Source: M55B177 sp034722275
GTDB lineage: Bacteria > Chloroflexota > Dehalococcoidia > GIF9 > AB-539-J10
DNA length: 39,299 bases
Direction of reading: 5' to 3'
NCBI GenBank assembly: GCA_034722275.1
Contig: JAYENW010000013.1
Coordinates: 1 to 39,299, forward strand
Below the pieces are notes generated by a model. It saw only the letters and a list, made by a program, of their open reading frames with translations. It was not told where the DNA came from and made no database searches. Below are positions 32,144 through 39,299 of this stretch, piece by piece. A program made the translations under genes and the position numbers. Position 1 is the stretch's first letter. Every line of letters begins with the position of its first letter.

Positions 32144-33346
32144 CTAGGCGCCGAACTTATCCAGTTTTAGAGCGTTGGCCATGGCTAAAGGCATAATTTC
32201 TACAGCAGCAAGTTGCCCCAGCCCACCATTAATGCAAGTGCTTTCCGAGAACTGAGTGACATTATCGGGGCGACACCACTTGGAGTGCAACATAAGGGGA
32301 ACCGCGTGCCAGCTGTGCATGGCTAGGGTTGCCGGTGTGGAGTGGTCTCCAGTAACGATGATGACATCTGGGTTTAGCTTGAGCATGTCAGGGAGTGCCT
32401 GGTCAACTTCTTCAATGGCGTGAGCTTTGGCCTCGAAGTCACCATCCTCTCCTCTGGAATCGGTGCTCTTGAAATGGACGAAAAAGAAATCGTGATCGGC
32501 ATAGTGATGCTGCAAGCTCTTGAATTCCTCAGTGATGCTGCCTCCCGTGGGGAGTATCTCCATCCCCACCAGCCCAGCCAAGCCACGATACATAGGATAT
32601 GTAGCTATGGCTGCTGGCTTTAACTTGTAGATTTCGTGAAAAGATGGCATATCGGGGCGCCGGGAGAAGCCACGCAGGAGCACCATGTTGGCCAGGGACG
32701 CGTTCTTTAGCCGTTTCTTTGCCTGGGCGATAAATTCATTGGCAATTTCTGCCGTCCTCACCGCTTGTGGTGAAAGCGCTTCAACCTCTTTGGGCAGCAA
32801 TCCTACTTGCTGAGGGTCGGAGTCTGTCAACTCAGGCGATAATCTCTCTCCCTGAAACAAGAGTACAAACCTATGTTCCTTTACTGGTGTCACTACTATC
32901 TTTGCATTCAGCTTGAGCTCACTTAAGAGACGGCATAATTCCGCATTCCTCTCCGTAGAAATTCGCCCCGCTCTCCTATCAGTGATGATTCCTTGGGCAT
33001 TGATGGTGCAGAAGTTCCCCCGAGCAGCAATATCGCCTCTCTTAGGGGTTAAACCTATTCCCAAGGCTTCTAGGATCCCCCGTCCAACGTTATATGTGAT
33101 GGGATCGTAGCCAAAGATGGCCAGATGCCCTGGTGCGCTTCCTGGTGTGATTCCTGGGCTTATAGGGTCACTGAGGCCGCATATAGACTCCCGAGCCATT
33201 TGGTCTAGATTGGGGGTCCTTGCTGATTCCAGTTCGGTCTTGCCCGTTTTGGGATGGGGCAATCCCCCCACGCCGTCAATCACTAAAAGCACTATTTTTG
33301 AAGATGATGTATGAGACAGTTTCTTGATATGCTCAAAATCAATCAT
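32144..33346 (-). CDS. apgM: Cofactor-independent phosphoglycerate mutase, archaeal (ApgM) type
   Basis: A 400-residue alkaline-phosphatase-superfamily enzyme that interconverts 2- and 3-phosphoglycerate. IVLLVIDGVGGLP has the first metal Asp. TPGSAPGHLAIFGYDP has the phosphorylated Ser. VNVGRGILEALG-like YNVGRGILEALGIG and TGDHSTPA supply further ligands. The length and these sequences fit the archaeal type rather than the 510-residue bacterial GpmI. It is upstream of galU, which links glycolysis or gluconeogenesis with nucleotide-sugar supply. Confidence 0.94.
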   Translation of the reverse strand: MIDFEHIKKLSHTSSSKIVLLVIDGVGGLPHPKTGKTELESARTPNLDQMARESICGLSDPISPGITPGSAPGHLAIFGYDPITYNVGRGILEALGIGLTPKRGDIAARGNFCTINAQGIITDRRAGRISTERNAELCRLLSELKLNAKIVVTPVKEHRFVLLFQGERLSPELTDSDPQQVGLLPKEVEALSPQAVRTAEIANEFIAQAKKRLKNASLANMVLLRGFSRRPDMPSFHEIYKLKPAAIATYPMYRGLAGLVGMEILPTGGSITEEFKSLQHHYADHDFFFVHFKSTDSRGEDGDFEAKAHAIEEVDQALPDMLKLNPDVIIVTGDHSTPATLAMHSWHAVPLMLHSKWCRPDNVTQFSESTCINGGLGQLAAVEIMPLAMANALKLDKFGA

Positions 33347-33457
33347 TGTATCTCTTATTCACGATTTGTTTACCATTTTACCTCCCATGTCTATGTTTGA
33401 CAAGCGCCCTTGACCAAGTGCAGTAGTATAAGCTAACCTGTGATGGGGTGATAATAG

Positions 33458-34456
33458 ATGGCGCAAAAATCTAAAGAAGATGAATTGATCTTGGGAGTAG
33501 ACCTGGGTGGCACGAAGATTGCCACAGCCCTGGCTAGCGCTCGGGGAAAGATTCTCGCTCGAGGCTACAAGCCTACGCTGGCGCAGGAGGGTCCCGCTAG
33601 CGTCATAGGTAACATACTGGGGGCTATGGATGAAACCATATCTCGAGGAAAAGTTGAAGCGACACAACTTTCAGGCATAGGCATTGCTGCTGCGGGTATT
33701 ATCGATCCTGATAATGGCAAAGTTATCTTCTCTCCCAACCTTCCTGGCTGGCATGAGGTTCCCTTAAAGGATATCATTCAGCAGCATTTCGACATTCCCA
33801 CCTATGTGGGGAATGATGCCAGCCTTGCTGCTCTTGGGGAATGGTTGTTTGGACTTAAGAAGAAAGTATCACATCTTATTTATGTCACTGTGAGTACCGG
33901 CATTGGGGGAGGCATTATCGCCGCCGGTAAGTTATACACTGGAGCCAGTGGCATCGCTGGTGAAGTGGGGCATATGACCGTAGATGTTAATGGGCCGCAT
34001 TGCAATTGCGGCAATATTGGTTGTTGGGAAACTCTGGCCTCAGGCACGGCGTTAGCCAAGGAAGCCGTGAGAGAAATCACGCAAGGTAAGGAAACATCTA
34101 TTATTGAGCTTGTGCAGGGCGATGTAAGCCGAATTGATGCCAAGATTATTTTCCAGGCGGCTCAGCAGGGAGATAAGTTAGCGCTGGAGCTCATCTCGCG
34201 CCTGGGATTTTACCTTGGAGTGGGCTTGGTTAACCTGGTTAATATTTTCAATCCTGAGCTGATTTTGATTGGAGGGGGTGTAGCCAAGATGGGTGATTTA
34301 TTGCTCAAGCCAGCAATAAGGGTGGTTAGAGAAAGGGCTTTTACCATGGGAAAAGATGCCGTGAAGATCAAGCCGGCGTTGCTGAGGGATGATTCGTGTG
34401 TGCTTGGTGCGGTAGCCTTTGTTTTGGAGCAGCTTTCTGCCTATAGCTCAGGGTGA
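33458..34456 (+). CDS. ROK-family sugar kinase, probably glucokinase
   Basis: A 332-residue kinase. The ATP-binding start is LILGVDLGGTKIATALA. The ROK zinc motif HCNCGNIGCWE is present, preceded by GEVGHMTVD, which holds a zinc His, and GNDASLAALGEW contains the catalytic Asp. Glucose is the likeliest substrate, but ROK kinases also use mannose or N-acetylhexosamines. It has no repressor-type HTH. The stop overlaps the convergent hydrolase gene by 16 bases. Confidence 0.92.
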   Translation: MAQKSKEDELILGVDLGGTKIATALASARGKILARGYKPTLAQEGPASVIGNILGAMDETISRGKVEATQLSGIGIAAAGIIDPDNGKVIFSPNLPGWHEVPLKDIIQQHFDIPTYVGNDASLAALGEWLFGLKKKVSHLIYVTVSTGIGGGIIAAGKLYTGASGIAGEVGHMTVDVNGPHCNCGNIGCWETLASGTALAKEAVREITQGKETSIIELVQGDVSRIDAKIIFQAAQQGDKLALELISRLGFYLGVGLVNLVNIFNPELILIGGGVAKMGDLLLKPAIRVVRERAFTMGKDAVKIKPALLRDDSCVLGAVAFVLEQLSAYSSG

Positions 34457-35079
34457 TCCAGAATAATAGTTTGCATACTTGTAGGCAGGGAAGATTGAGT
34501 AAACGAGAGCTTTGCCCTTCCTTCTACTTCATGGATTCCCATTCTCTTCAAAAATTTATCCACAGGCTGAAGATCATCTCGTTTCTCCGTCTTGTAATGC
34601 ATGGGGAAGATGAGGCGCGGGTTCAGTTGCTTCACTATTTCTGTGGCAGTATCGATGGATATCGTAGATATCTCTCCTACAGGCAAGAACAAAACATCAA
34701 TGCTTCCCAGTTCTTCTACTAGTTGTGATGTCAGAGGGTGCCCCAGATCACCCAAGTGGCATAAGCTTATGCCATCAATTTCTATCACGTAAATGGTATT
34801 TTTGCCTCTTATCTTGCCCCTGTCATTATCGTGGAATGCAGCGGTTCCTGTAATGAATGTTTTTCCTATCTCATATTCTCCTGGAGTTTTAATTTGCTTG
34901 GGCTCATTAGCTATACCCTCGATATAGCTGTGGCCCGGATGGAGATGGCTTACGGTCACTATATCAGCATGAGGATTGTTGGAAAGATAGCCCATCTCAG
35001 GAGGGCAGGGGTCGTTAATGATAGTTTGCTCTTTCCCTTTGATGGAAAAGCAAGAATGTCCTAACCAAATAATTTCCAC
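34441..35079 (-). CDS. MBL-fold metal-dependent hydrolase
   Basis: A 212-residue protein of the metallo-beta-lactamase fold (COG2220-like). It starts MEIIWLGHSCFSIKG. The metal motif reads SHLHPGHS rather than HxHxDH, so the usual Asp is Gly, although the His ligands are kept. Further ligands are plausible in HLGDLGHPL and FPMHYKTEK. The family covers varied hydrolases, and no substrate can be assigned. It is convergent with the sugar kinase gene. Confidence 0.85.
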   Translation of the reverse strand: MEIIWLGHSCFSIKGKEQTIINDPCPPEMGYLSNNPHADIVTVSHLHPGHSYIEGIANEPKQIKTPGEYEIGKTFITGTAAFHDNDRGKIRGKNTIYVIEIDGISLCHLGDLGHPLTSQLVEELGSIDVLFLPVGEISTISIDTATEIVKQLNPRLIFPMHYKTEKRDDLQPVDKFLKRMGIHEVEGRAKLSFTQSSLPTSMQTIILDHPEL

Positions 35080-35170
35080 TTCTCAGGGTAAGAATAGCTT
35101 ATTTGCCTTGGTTTTGTCTATATGCCAGCTAGTATAGACGAATGCGCTATTTTTAGTGTAAATTGGTGTT

Positions 35171-35629
35171 GTGAAAGCACTGATACAACGAGTTACCAGA
35201 GCTTCGGTGAGTGTAGAGCAGGAGGTGGTAGGTAAGGTTGGTCGAGGAATGGTGGTTTTTCTTGGCGTTGCCACGGGCGATTCAGAAGAAGATGCCCGCT
35301 ATCTGGCAAACAAGATAGTTAACCTGCGTATTTTTGCCAATGAAGAGAGCAAATTTGCACTTTCGGCACTGGAAACGAAGGCAGAAATGCTTATCGTGAG
35401 CCAGTTCACCCTTTTGGCTGATGTGCGTAAAGGAAGGCGTCCCAGTTTTACAGAGGCAGCCCTTGTAGATAAGGCAAGGCAACTTTATGAATTCTTCGTT
35501 GAGCAGGTTCGCTTCACCGGGCTTAAGGTAGAGGCAGGTATTTTTCAAGAGCATATGCTCGTGAGAATTGATAACGATGGGCCGGTAACCATCCTGGTGG
35601 AGAGTAAGAATCGCCAGAAAATCAATTAA
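35171..35629 (+). CDS. dtd: D-aminoacyl-tRNA deacylase
   Basis: A 152-residue proofreading enzyme that removes D-amino acids from tRNA. It opens MKALIQRVTRASVSVE and has both family motifs, SQFTLLADVRKGRRPSF and NDGPVTIL. The start is GTG at 35171. The stop codon overlaps the first Zur-like site before the Fur-family gene, so the regulator has its own promoter at the end of this gene. Confidence 0.95.
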   Translation: MKALIQRVTRASVSVEQEVVGKVGRGMVVFLGVATGDSEEDARYLANKIVNLRIFANEESKFALSALETKAEMLIVSQFTLLADVRKGRRPSFTEAALVDKARQLYEFFVEQVRFTGLKVEAGIFQEHMLVRIDNDGPVTILVESKNRQKIN

Positions 35630-35634
35630 TTGCA
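35621..35634. promoter_or_regulatory. Zur/Fur-type operator copy 1 before the Fur-family gene
   Basis: ATCAATTAATTGCA matches 12 of 14 bases of the core TGCAATTAATTGCA found perfectly before the transporter gene. It overlaps the dtd stop codon and lies 11 bases upstream of the TTGCAA -35. Inferred from sequence similarity within this window. Confidence 0.5.
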
Positions 35635-35636
35635 CC

Positions 35637-35650
35637 CGCAACTTATTGCA
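35637..35650. promoter_or_regulatory. Zur/Fur-type operator copy 2, overlapping the -35
   Basis: CGCAACTTATTGCA matches 11 of 14 bases of the same core and overlaps TTGCAA, the probable -35 of the Fur-family gene. It begins 16 bases after copy 1. Repressor bound here would block the promoter. Confidence 0.45.
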
Positions 35651-35674
35651 ACAATTTTCCCATTCTGTTATAGT
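35646..35674 (+). promoter_or_regulatory. Promoter of the Fur-family gene
   Basis: TTGCAA (35646-35651), a 17-base spacer and TATAGT (35669-35674). Transcription would start about at 35681, nearly on the ATG at 35684, so the message would be leaderless or almost so. This supports 35684 rather than the upstream TTG at 35630 as the start. Confidence 0.5.
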
Positions 35675-35683
35675 TCGCCCCAA

Positions 35684-36100
35684 ATGAGCTGCCATAAAGT
35701 ACTCCAGGAAAAGGGTTATAGGCTTACCCCGCAGCGCATGCTGGTTATCGAAGCTCTTCACAATGCTGATAGCCACATCAGTGCTGAGGAGATCTATGAG
35801 CAATTACATGCCCGCTATCCCTATAGCAACATTTCCACTGTTTATCGCACTTTAGAATTATTGAAGGAATTAAACTTAGTCACGGAAACTGACTTTGGTG
35901 ATGGGCGTGTCCGCTATCATGTTGCCGAAAAGAGCCATCACCATCATTTGGTCTGTCGCAAGTGTGGCAAGGTAATAGATTTGGAGGAATCTGTATTATA
36001 TCCGCTAAAGGGTGCTTTGCTTCGCGATTACGATTTTGAGGCTGACTTGAGACACATGGCTATAGTGGGAGAATGTGGCGAATGCCGCAAGGACAAGTAA
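35684..36100 (+). CDS. Fur-family metal-responsive repressor, probably Zur-like
   Basis: A 138-residue regulator. The winged helix reads GYRLTPQRMLVIEALHNA through SNISTVYRTLELLKELNLV. The C-terminal metal-binding domain has HHHHLVCRKCGK and a final CGEC, which form the structural zinc CxxC pair. It sits directly upstream of a metal-type ABC transporter with matching palindromes before both genes, which suggests a Zur or related role. Fur, Mur or PerR cannot be excluded by sequence alone. The frame opens at 35630, but the ATG at 35684 fits the promoter position. Confidence 0.9.
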   Translation: MSCHKVLQEKGYRLTPQRMLVIEALHNADSHISAEEIYEQLHARYPYSNISTVYRTLELLKELNLVTETDFGDGRVRYHVAEKSHHHHLVCRKCGKVIDLEESVLYPLKGALLRDYDFEADLRHMAIVGECGECRKDK

Positions 36101-36112
36101 ATTTTTTACTTG
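36094..36112. other. 8-bp AT-rich hairpin at the end of the Fur-family gene
   Basis: CAAGTAAA (36094-36101) and TTTACTTG (36105-36112) pair perfectly around TTT, and the stem includes the stop codon. It has few G/C pairs, so it would be a weak terminator. It could separate the regulator transcript from the transporter transcript. Confidence 0.35.
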
Positions 36113-36115
36113 CTT

Positions 36116-36133
36116 TCTGCAATTAATTGCAGA
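36116..36133. promoter_or_regulatory. 18-bp perfect palindrome, probable Zur/Fur-type operator of the transporter
   Basis: TCTGCAATTAATTGCAGA is an exact 18-bp palindrome 27 bases before the chosen start of the binding-protein gene. A TTGCTT (36110-36115) just before it could be a -35, putting the palindrome across the core promoter. Fur-family repressors bind A/T-centred palindromes of about this length. Confidence 0.65.
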
Positions 36134-36159
36134 TGCATAAAGTATCAAAAAGAGAAATT

Positions 36160-37014
36160 ATGAAAGGAAAACTTCTACTGGGCATCTTGGCAATACTGCT
36201 TACTGTAACTCTACTCCTACCTTTATCCTGCGCTCGCCCATCAGCCGATGTCGTGGCAGGGAGCTCGCTCATAGCCAGCATTGTTCAAGATGTAGCTGAT
36301 GGCAAACTAGAAGCTCGTACCCTTGTACCGCCGGGCATGTGCCCCGGACATTATGATGTAAAGCCGGGTGATGTTGAGACGTTAGCCAACAGTCAAGCTC
36401 TCATCATTCACAAGTGGCAGCAAAATATGAAGAATGTGACCGGCCTTGTCGAAGCTGCCAATAATCCAAATCTTATTATCGAGGTTATCGATGTCAAAGG
36501 AAACTGGATGGCCCCCCCGGTTCAAGCTGAAGCTGTAGATAAAATCGCTCAGGCTTTATGTAAAATAGATGCTGAGAACGCAGCATACTATCAGCAGAGA
36601 GCAAAGGAACGGGAGCAAACAATCTCAGCCAAAGGCAAGGAAGCGCAGAATAAGTTGCGAGGGGCAGAGATAGGAGAGGTGAAGGTGATTTGCTCTGAAA
36701 TGCAGGTGGGATTTGCAAAGTGGGCTGGCTTTGATGTCGTGGCTACCTATGGTCGGCCTGAAGAAATGAGTGCGGCAGAAGTGAAAAGACTGATGGATGA
36801 GGCTAAACAGGCAGGCGTGGCCTTGGTAATTGATAACCTACAGAGTGGAGATGTGGCGGCAAGCAAAGCCATGGCAAAAGATATCGGAGCTGTTCAGGTA
36901 ACCATATCCAATTTCCCTGGTGGGTTTGAGAAGACCGAAACTTGGGAGAAAGCAGTAGACAAGAATGTTGATTTGCTGCTCCAAGCTTTGGCCCAATGGA
37001 GGCAGCATGGATGA
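36160..37014 (+). CDS. Metal-type ABC transporter substrate-binding lipoprotein with altered ligands
   Basis: A 284-residue lipoprotein: signal peptide at 1-23, lipobox LPLSC with Cys24. It belongs to the cluster A-I (ZnuA/TroA/MntC) fold. The usual three His and one Asp/Glu ligands are only partly kept. His64 in CPGHYDVKPGD matches the first. The second (normally PHxWLDP) reads GNWMAPP, the third (SHxAF) reads CSEMQVGF, and the acidic one before the end reads ISNFPGG. Cys61, Cys178, Glu180 and His84 are nearby candidates. The ATG at 36160 puts the signal peptide at the N terminus. It overlaps the ATPase gene by eight bases. Confidence 0.85.
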   Translation: MKGKLLLGILAILLTVTLLLPLSCARPSADVVAGSSLIASIVQDVADGKLEARTLVPPGMCPGHYDVKPGDVETLANSQALIIHKWQQNMKNVTGLVEAANNPNLIIEVIDVKGNWMAPPVQAEAVDKIAQALCKIDAENAAYYQQRAKEREQTISAKGKEAQNKLRGAEIGEVKVICSEMQVGFAKWAGFDVVATYGRPEEMSAAEVKRLMDEAKQAGVALVIDNLQSGDVAASKAMAKDIGAVQVTISNFPGGFEKTETWEKAVDKNVDLLLQALAQWRQHG

Positions 37015-37789
37015 TGTGGTCATCAGCATCAAAGATGCCATAGTTTCTTATCGAGAAGATGTGGCTTTACAGAGTGTTTCCTTGCAGGTAAGGAAGGGAG
37101 AATTTATCGGCATCATTGGACCCAATGGCGCTGGCAAAACCACTTTGCTCACGGTGATCAATGGGTTAGGCAGGCTGGTTCATGGTCAAGCTTGTGTACT
37201 GGGAATGGCGGTGAACGGAAGGAATAGCATTAAATTGAGAAAGCGCGTTGCTTATGTGGCTCAAGTGGAAAATATTGACCCTAGATTACCTATCAGTGTC
37301 AGAGAGACAGCGATGGTGGGTTGCTATGGTCGCCTGGGGCTATTTCATCGGCCGACGAAGGCTCAATGGCAAAATGTAGACCGCACGCTAAATTTGGTTG
37401 GTATGTCTCATCTTTCCCAGCGCCCTGTAGGACACCTCTCTGAGGGTGAATATCAAAGGGTGGCTATTGCCCGGGCTTTAGTTCAACAGCCCGAGATTTT
37501 CCTCCTTGATGAACCTACGGCTTCCATAGACCCAAAAGCTCAGAGGGAAATCTTGGACTTGATACAGCTTATCCATAGTCAATATCACGTGACTACTCTG
37601 TTAGTCACGCATGACATTGGAACGTTACCATCCATGTGCCAACGGCTTGTCCTGATGAAAGAAGGGAAGATATGGAGAGAAGGAAGCTCAGATTTGATGC
37701 TTGCGGAAGAGACCTTAAATCAGCTATATGGCGCTCCGATATCGGTACCTGCTAAGCCGGAGGAGGATAAGCTCCTGCGCTACGAATAG
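37007..37789 (+). CDS. ABC transporter ATP-binding protein, metal-uptake type
   Basis: A 260-residue ATPase of the ZnuC/MntB type. Walker A is GPNGAGKTT, the signature is LSEGEYQRVAIARAL (LSEGE in place of LSGGQ), Walker B is IFLLDEPT and the switch His is in LLVTHD. The start at 37007 lies inside the end of the binding-protein gene in another frame, the usual coupling in such operons. It powers uptake through the permease encoded next. Confidence 0.92.
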   Translation: MDDVVISIKDAIVSYREDVALQSVSLQVRKGEFIGIIGPNGAGKTTLLTVINGLGRLVHGQACVLGMAVNGRNSIKLRKRVAYVAQVENIDPRLPISVRETAMVGCYGRLGLFHRPTKAQWQNVDRTLNLVGMSHLSQRPVGHLSEGEYQRVAIARALVQQPEIFLLDEPTASIDPKAQREILDLIQLIHSQYHVTTLLVTHDIGTLPSMCQRLVLMKEGKIWREGSSDLMLAEETLNQLYGAPISVPAKPEEDKLLRYE

Positions 37790-37797
37790 TAAAGAGA

Positions 37798-38634
37798 ATG
37801 GGTTTATCTATTCTTCACTACCAGTTTATGCAAAATGCCATCCTTGCTGGGCTGTGTGTTGGTATAACATGCTCCATTGTCGGCGTCTTTGTAGTCACCA
37901 TGCATCTCTCTTTTATCGGAGTATGTATCGCTCATGCTGCTTTTGCCGGTGCTCTCCTCGGTGTTTGGCTGGGATTCAACCCATTAATTGGTGCTTTATT
38001 CTTCAGCTTAGCTTCAGCCGGTATTATTGGTCCCATGGCTGACCGTGGGGAATTAAATCTGGATACTTCCATAGGTATCGTTTTTTCCCTAATGCTGGGG
38101 CTGGCTTTTCTGTTCATGGGAATGATGCCTGGAGCCAGGACTGAAGCCCTGAGCTTATTCTGGGGAAGCATACTGACGGTCAACCGAGAAAATTTGATTT
38201 TCCTTGCCACAGTGACAGTCGCAATAGTTGCCTTGATGCTTGTCTTCTACAAGGAAATTCAGGCGGTGATTTGTCATCGTGAGGTAGCTTTAGCTGTAGG
38301 TATCCCCGCAACCTTGGTTTTCTATGGCTTATTATTCTCTACAGGAGTAACCATCACTGCTTCCCTGCCGAGTATCGGGGGACTACTTATTTACAGCCTG
38401 ATTCTCAATCCCGCTGCTGCTGCTTACCAGCTTACTTATAGCTTAAAGCGAATGCTTTTCATCGCTGTTGTCTTCGGCATCCTTTCTTGCTGGGCTGGCG
38501 TTGCTGCTTCTTATTTGCTGGATCTCCCTTCAGGAGCCTCTATTGTGATAATTTCATCTGTTATTTTTGGCTTGGCGATAGCATTCTCTCCCAAGAGGAA
38601 GGTGAAAAAATGGCAACAGGTTCGGGTAAAATAG
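37798..38634 (+). CDS. ABC-3-family permease, metal-uptake type
   Basis: A 278-residue membrane protein with about eight hydrophobic segments. It resembles ZnuB/MntC permeases: it opens YQFMQNAILAGLCVGITCSIVG and has HLSFIGVCIAHAAFAGALLGVWLG. SLPSIGGLLIYSLILNPAAAAYQL is close to the conserved permease region. It completes a binding protein-ATPase-permease set. The metal is not fixed by this gene. Its end overlaps the methyltransferase start by 25 bases. Confidence 0.92.
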   Translation: MGLSILHYQFMQNAILAGLCVGITCSIVGVFVVTMHLSFIGVCIAHAAFAGALLGVWLGFNPLIGALFFSLASAGIIGPMADRGELNLDTSIGIVFSLMLGLAFLFMGMMPGARTEALSLFWGSILTVNRENLIFLATVTVAIVALMLVFYKEIQAVICHREVALAVGIPATLVFYGLLFSTGVTITASLPSIGGLLIYSLILNPAAAAYQLTYSLKRMLFIAVVFGILSCWAGVAASYLLDLPSGASIVIISSVIFGLAIAFSPKRKVKKWQQVRVK

Positions 38635-39233
38635 CTATGAAACTTCAGGATTATTTTGATAGCTTGGCTCCAACCTGGGACAGGGAGATTAGATGGGAGG
38701 GAGTAAATTGCCTCAAGAACATTGTTCAAGAACTGGAGATTGAAACGGGAAGTTATGTACTTGACATTGGCAGTGGCACAGGCATCCTCTCGCCTTTTCT
38801 AACCGAAGTGGTAGGTGAGGAAGGGCGGAGTATAGCGCTGGATTTCTCGCGAAAAATGCTTCTAGAGGCCAGAGCCAAGGATTCCTTCGCAGTCACAGAT
38901 TGCATTCAAGCGGATGTTAGCGCTATCCCTTTATGTGATAACTGTGTTGATTTAGCTCTATGTAATAGTGTATTTCCCCATTTCGGCGATAAGGCTAAGG
39001 CATTAAGAGAGATAGCCAGAGTGCTTAGAGATGGTGGCAGGTTAGTTATCTGCCACACTATGAGCCGTGAGAAGCTTAAGCAACTGCATCGATCTATTGG
39101 GGGGATAGTTGCTAATGACTTCTTGCCTGATGAATTTAAACTGAAAGAGATGATGGAACGTGCCGGTCTGGCGATAACCTGCCTGGAGGATAGCCCCAAA
39201 CGATACTTGCTTACTGCTAGGAAGGCAGCTTGA
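38610..39233 (+). CDS. Class I SAM-dependent methyltransferase
   Basis: A 207-residue enzyme with the SAM-binding motif YVLDIGSGTGILSPFL, an acidic second motif SIALDFSRKML and CIQADVSAIPLCDNCVDLAL. It then has the VLRDGGRLVICH strand. It resembles the UbiE/MenG-like group, but the substrate is unknown. AGGAAGG before the ATG at 38610 supports that start; 38637 is an alternative. It overlaps the permease gene, so it probably belongs to the transporter operon. Confidence 0.85.
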   Translation: MATGSGKIAMKLQDYFDSLAPTWDREIRWEGVNCLKNIVQELEIETGSYVLDIGSGTGILSPFLTEVVGEEGRSIALDFSRKMLLEARAKDSFAVTDCIQADVSAIPLCDNCVDLALCNSVFPHFGDKAKALREIARVLRDGGRLVICHTMSREKLKQLHRSIGGIVANDFLPDEFKLKEMMERAGLAITCLEDSPKRYLLTARKAA

Positions 39234-39260
39234 ATTCTACAAATTGGAGGAGGTTTAGCA

Positions 39261-39299
39261 GTGCCTTCGGAAGTTGATAAATGCTCTCCAGATTTTATT
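39261..39299 (+). CDS. 5' end of an unidentified gene (partial)
   Basis: Thirteen codons, MPSEVDKCSPDFI, start at a GTG preceded by a strong GGAGGAGG site at 39246-39253. The gene runs off the window, and the product cannot be named. It follows the methyltransferase by 27 bases, so it may continue the transporter operon. Confidence 0.55.
   Translation, partial: MPSEVDKCSPDFI

Noticed and set aside
34556..34564. Perfect DnaA box TTATCCACA
   Set aside because: It lies inside the MBL-fold hydrolase gene, far from dnaA and without AT-rich neighbours. One chance match in 39 kb is not surprising.
34888..35079. Missing Asp in the HxHxDH motif of the MBL-fold hydrolase (SHLHPGHS)
   Set aside because: I believe HPGH variants occur in related COG2220 proteins, so this alone does not indicate an inactive or new enzyme.
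1..39299. CRISPR array, tRNA, rRNA, transposase or prophage genes
   Set aside because: No regularly spaced repeats, cloverleaf-like sequences, conserved rRNA stretches, or transposase/integrase proteins were recognised on either strand.

Overview
The window looks like a chromosomal segment from a member of the Chloroflexota, most likely class Dehalococcoidia. This is an inference from three things. The replication/stringent-response block runs dnaA - obgE - nadD - gyrB - hisS - rel. FtsK carries an extra segment of about 30 residues in its beta domain of a kind I associate with Chloroflexota. Archaeal-looking versions of house-keeping enzymes are present (apgM-type phosphoglycerate mutase, PAC2 protein). 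No rRNA, tRNA, CRISPR array, transposase or integrase was recognised.

Layout. 1-7.4 kb is a looser region: a Ste24-type M48 protease, a DUF401 membrane-protein gene broken by two frameshifts, an HD-domain protein, a dodecin, a DUF350 membrane protein next to a secreted transglutaminase-like protein, a PPC/DUF296 protein, a nitroreductase and fmt. 7.5-14 kb is the origin-like block: dnaA, an AT-rich intergenic region with a perfect DnaA box and a (TAT)7 tract, obgE, nadD, and the oppositely transcribed hisS-gyrB pair. 14.2-17.9 kb is a stress/translation operon (rel, rpsT, lexA, class II aldolase). 17.9-20.9 kb is a minus-strand set (pyrF, dinB, ilvE), divergent from folC. 22.2-23.1 kb holds two very small genes (SWIM zinc finger, excisionase-like HTH) and a repeat-rich control region. 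23.1-31.3 kb is one long plus-strand run: tldD, pmbA, PAC2, family-4 uracil-DNA glycosylase, RNase J, ftsK. 31.3-35.1 kb is sugar and energy metabolism (apgM-galU on minus, a ROK sugar kinase on plus, an MBL-fold hydrolase on minus). 35.2-39.3 kb is dtd, a Fur-family regulator, a metal-type ABC transporter (binding lipoprotein, ATPase, permease), a methyltransferase, and the start of another gene.

How it works together. The clearest circuit is at 35.6-36.2 kb. An 18-bp perfect palindrome (TCTGCAATTAATTGCAGA) sits just before the ABC transporter binding-protein gene, and two degraded copies of its core overlap the probable promoter of the Fur-family gene. This fits a metal-responsive repressor controlling itself and the transporter. 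The transporter's binding protein has lost most of the usual Zn/Mn ligands of its family, so the substrate or binding chemistry may differ.

The most unusual proteins are the neighbours DnaA and ObgE. DnaA has Cys where the AAA+ arginine finger should be and Ser for the first Walker A Gly. ObgE has EIPA in place of the DxxG motif (G3) of GTPases. Both otherwise look intact and full length, so the changes appear to be real features rather than decay.
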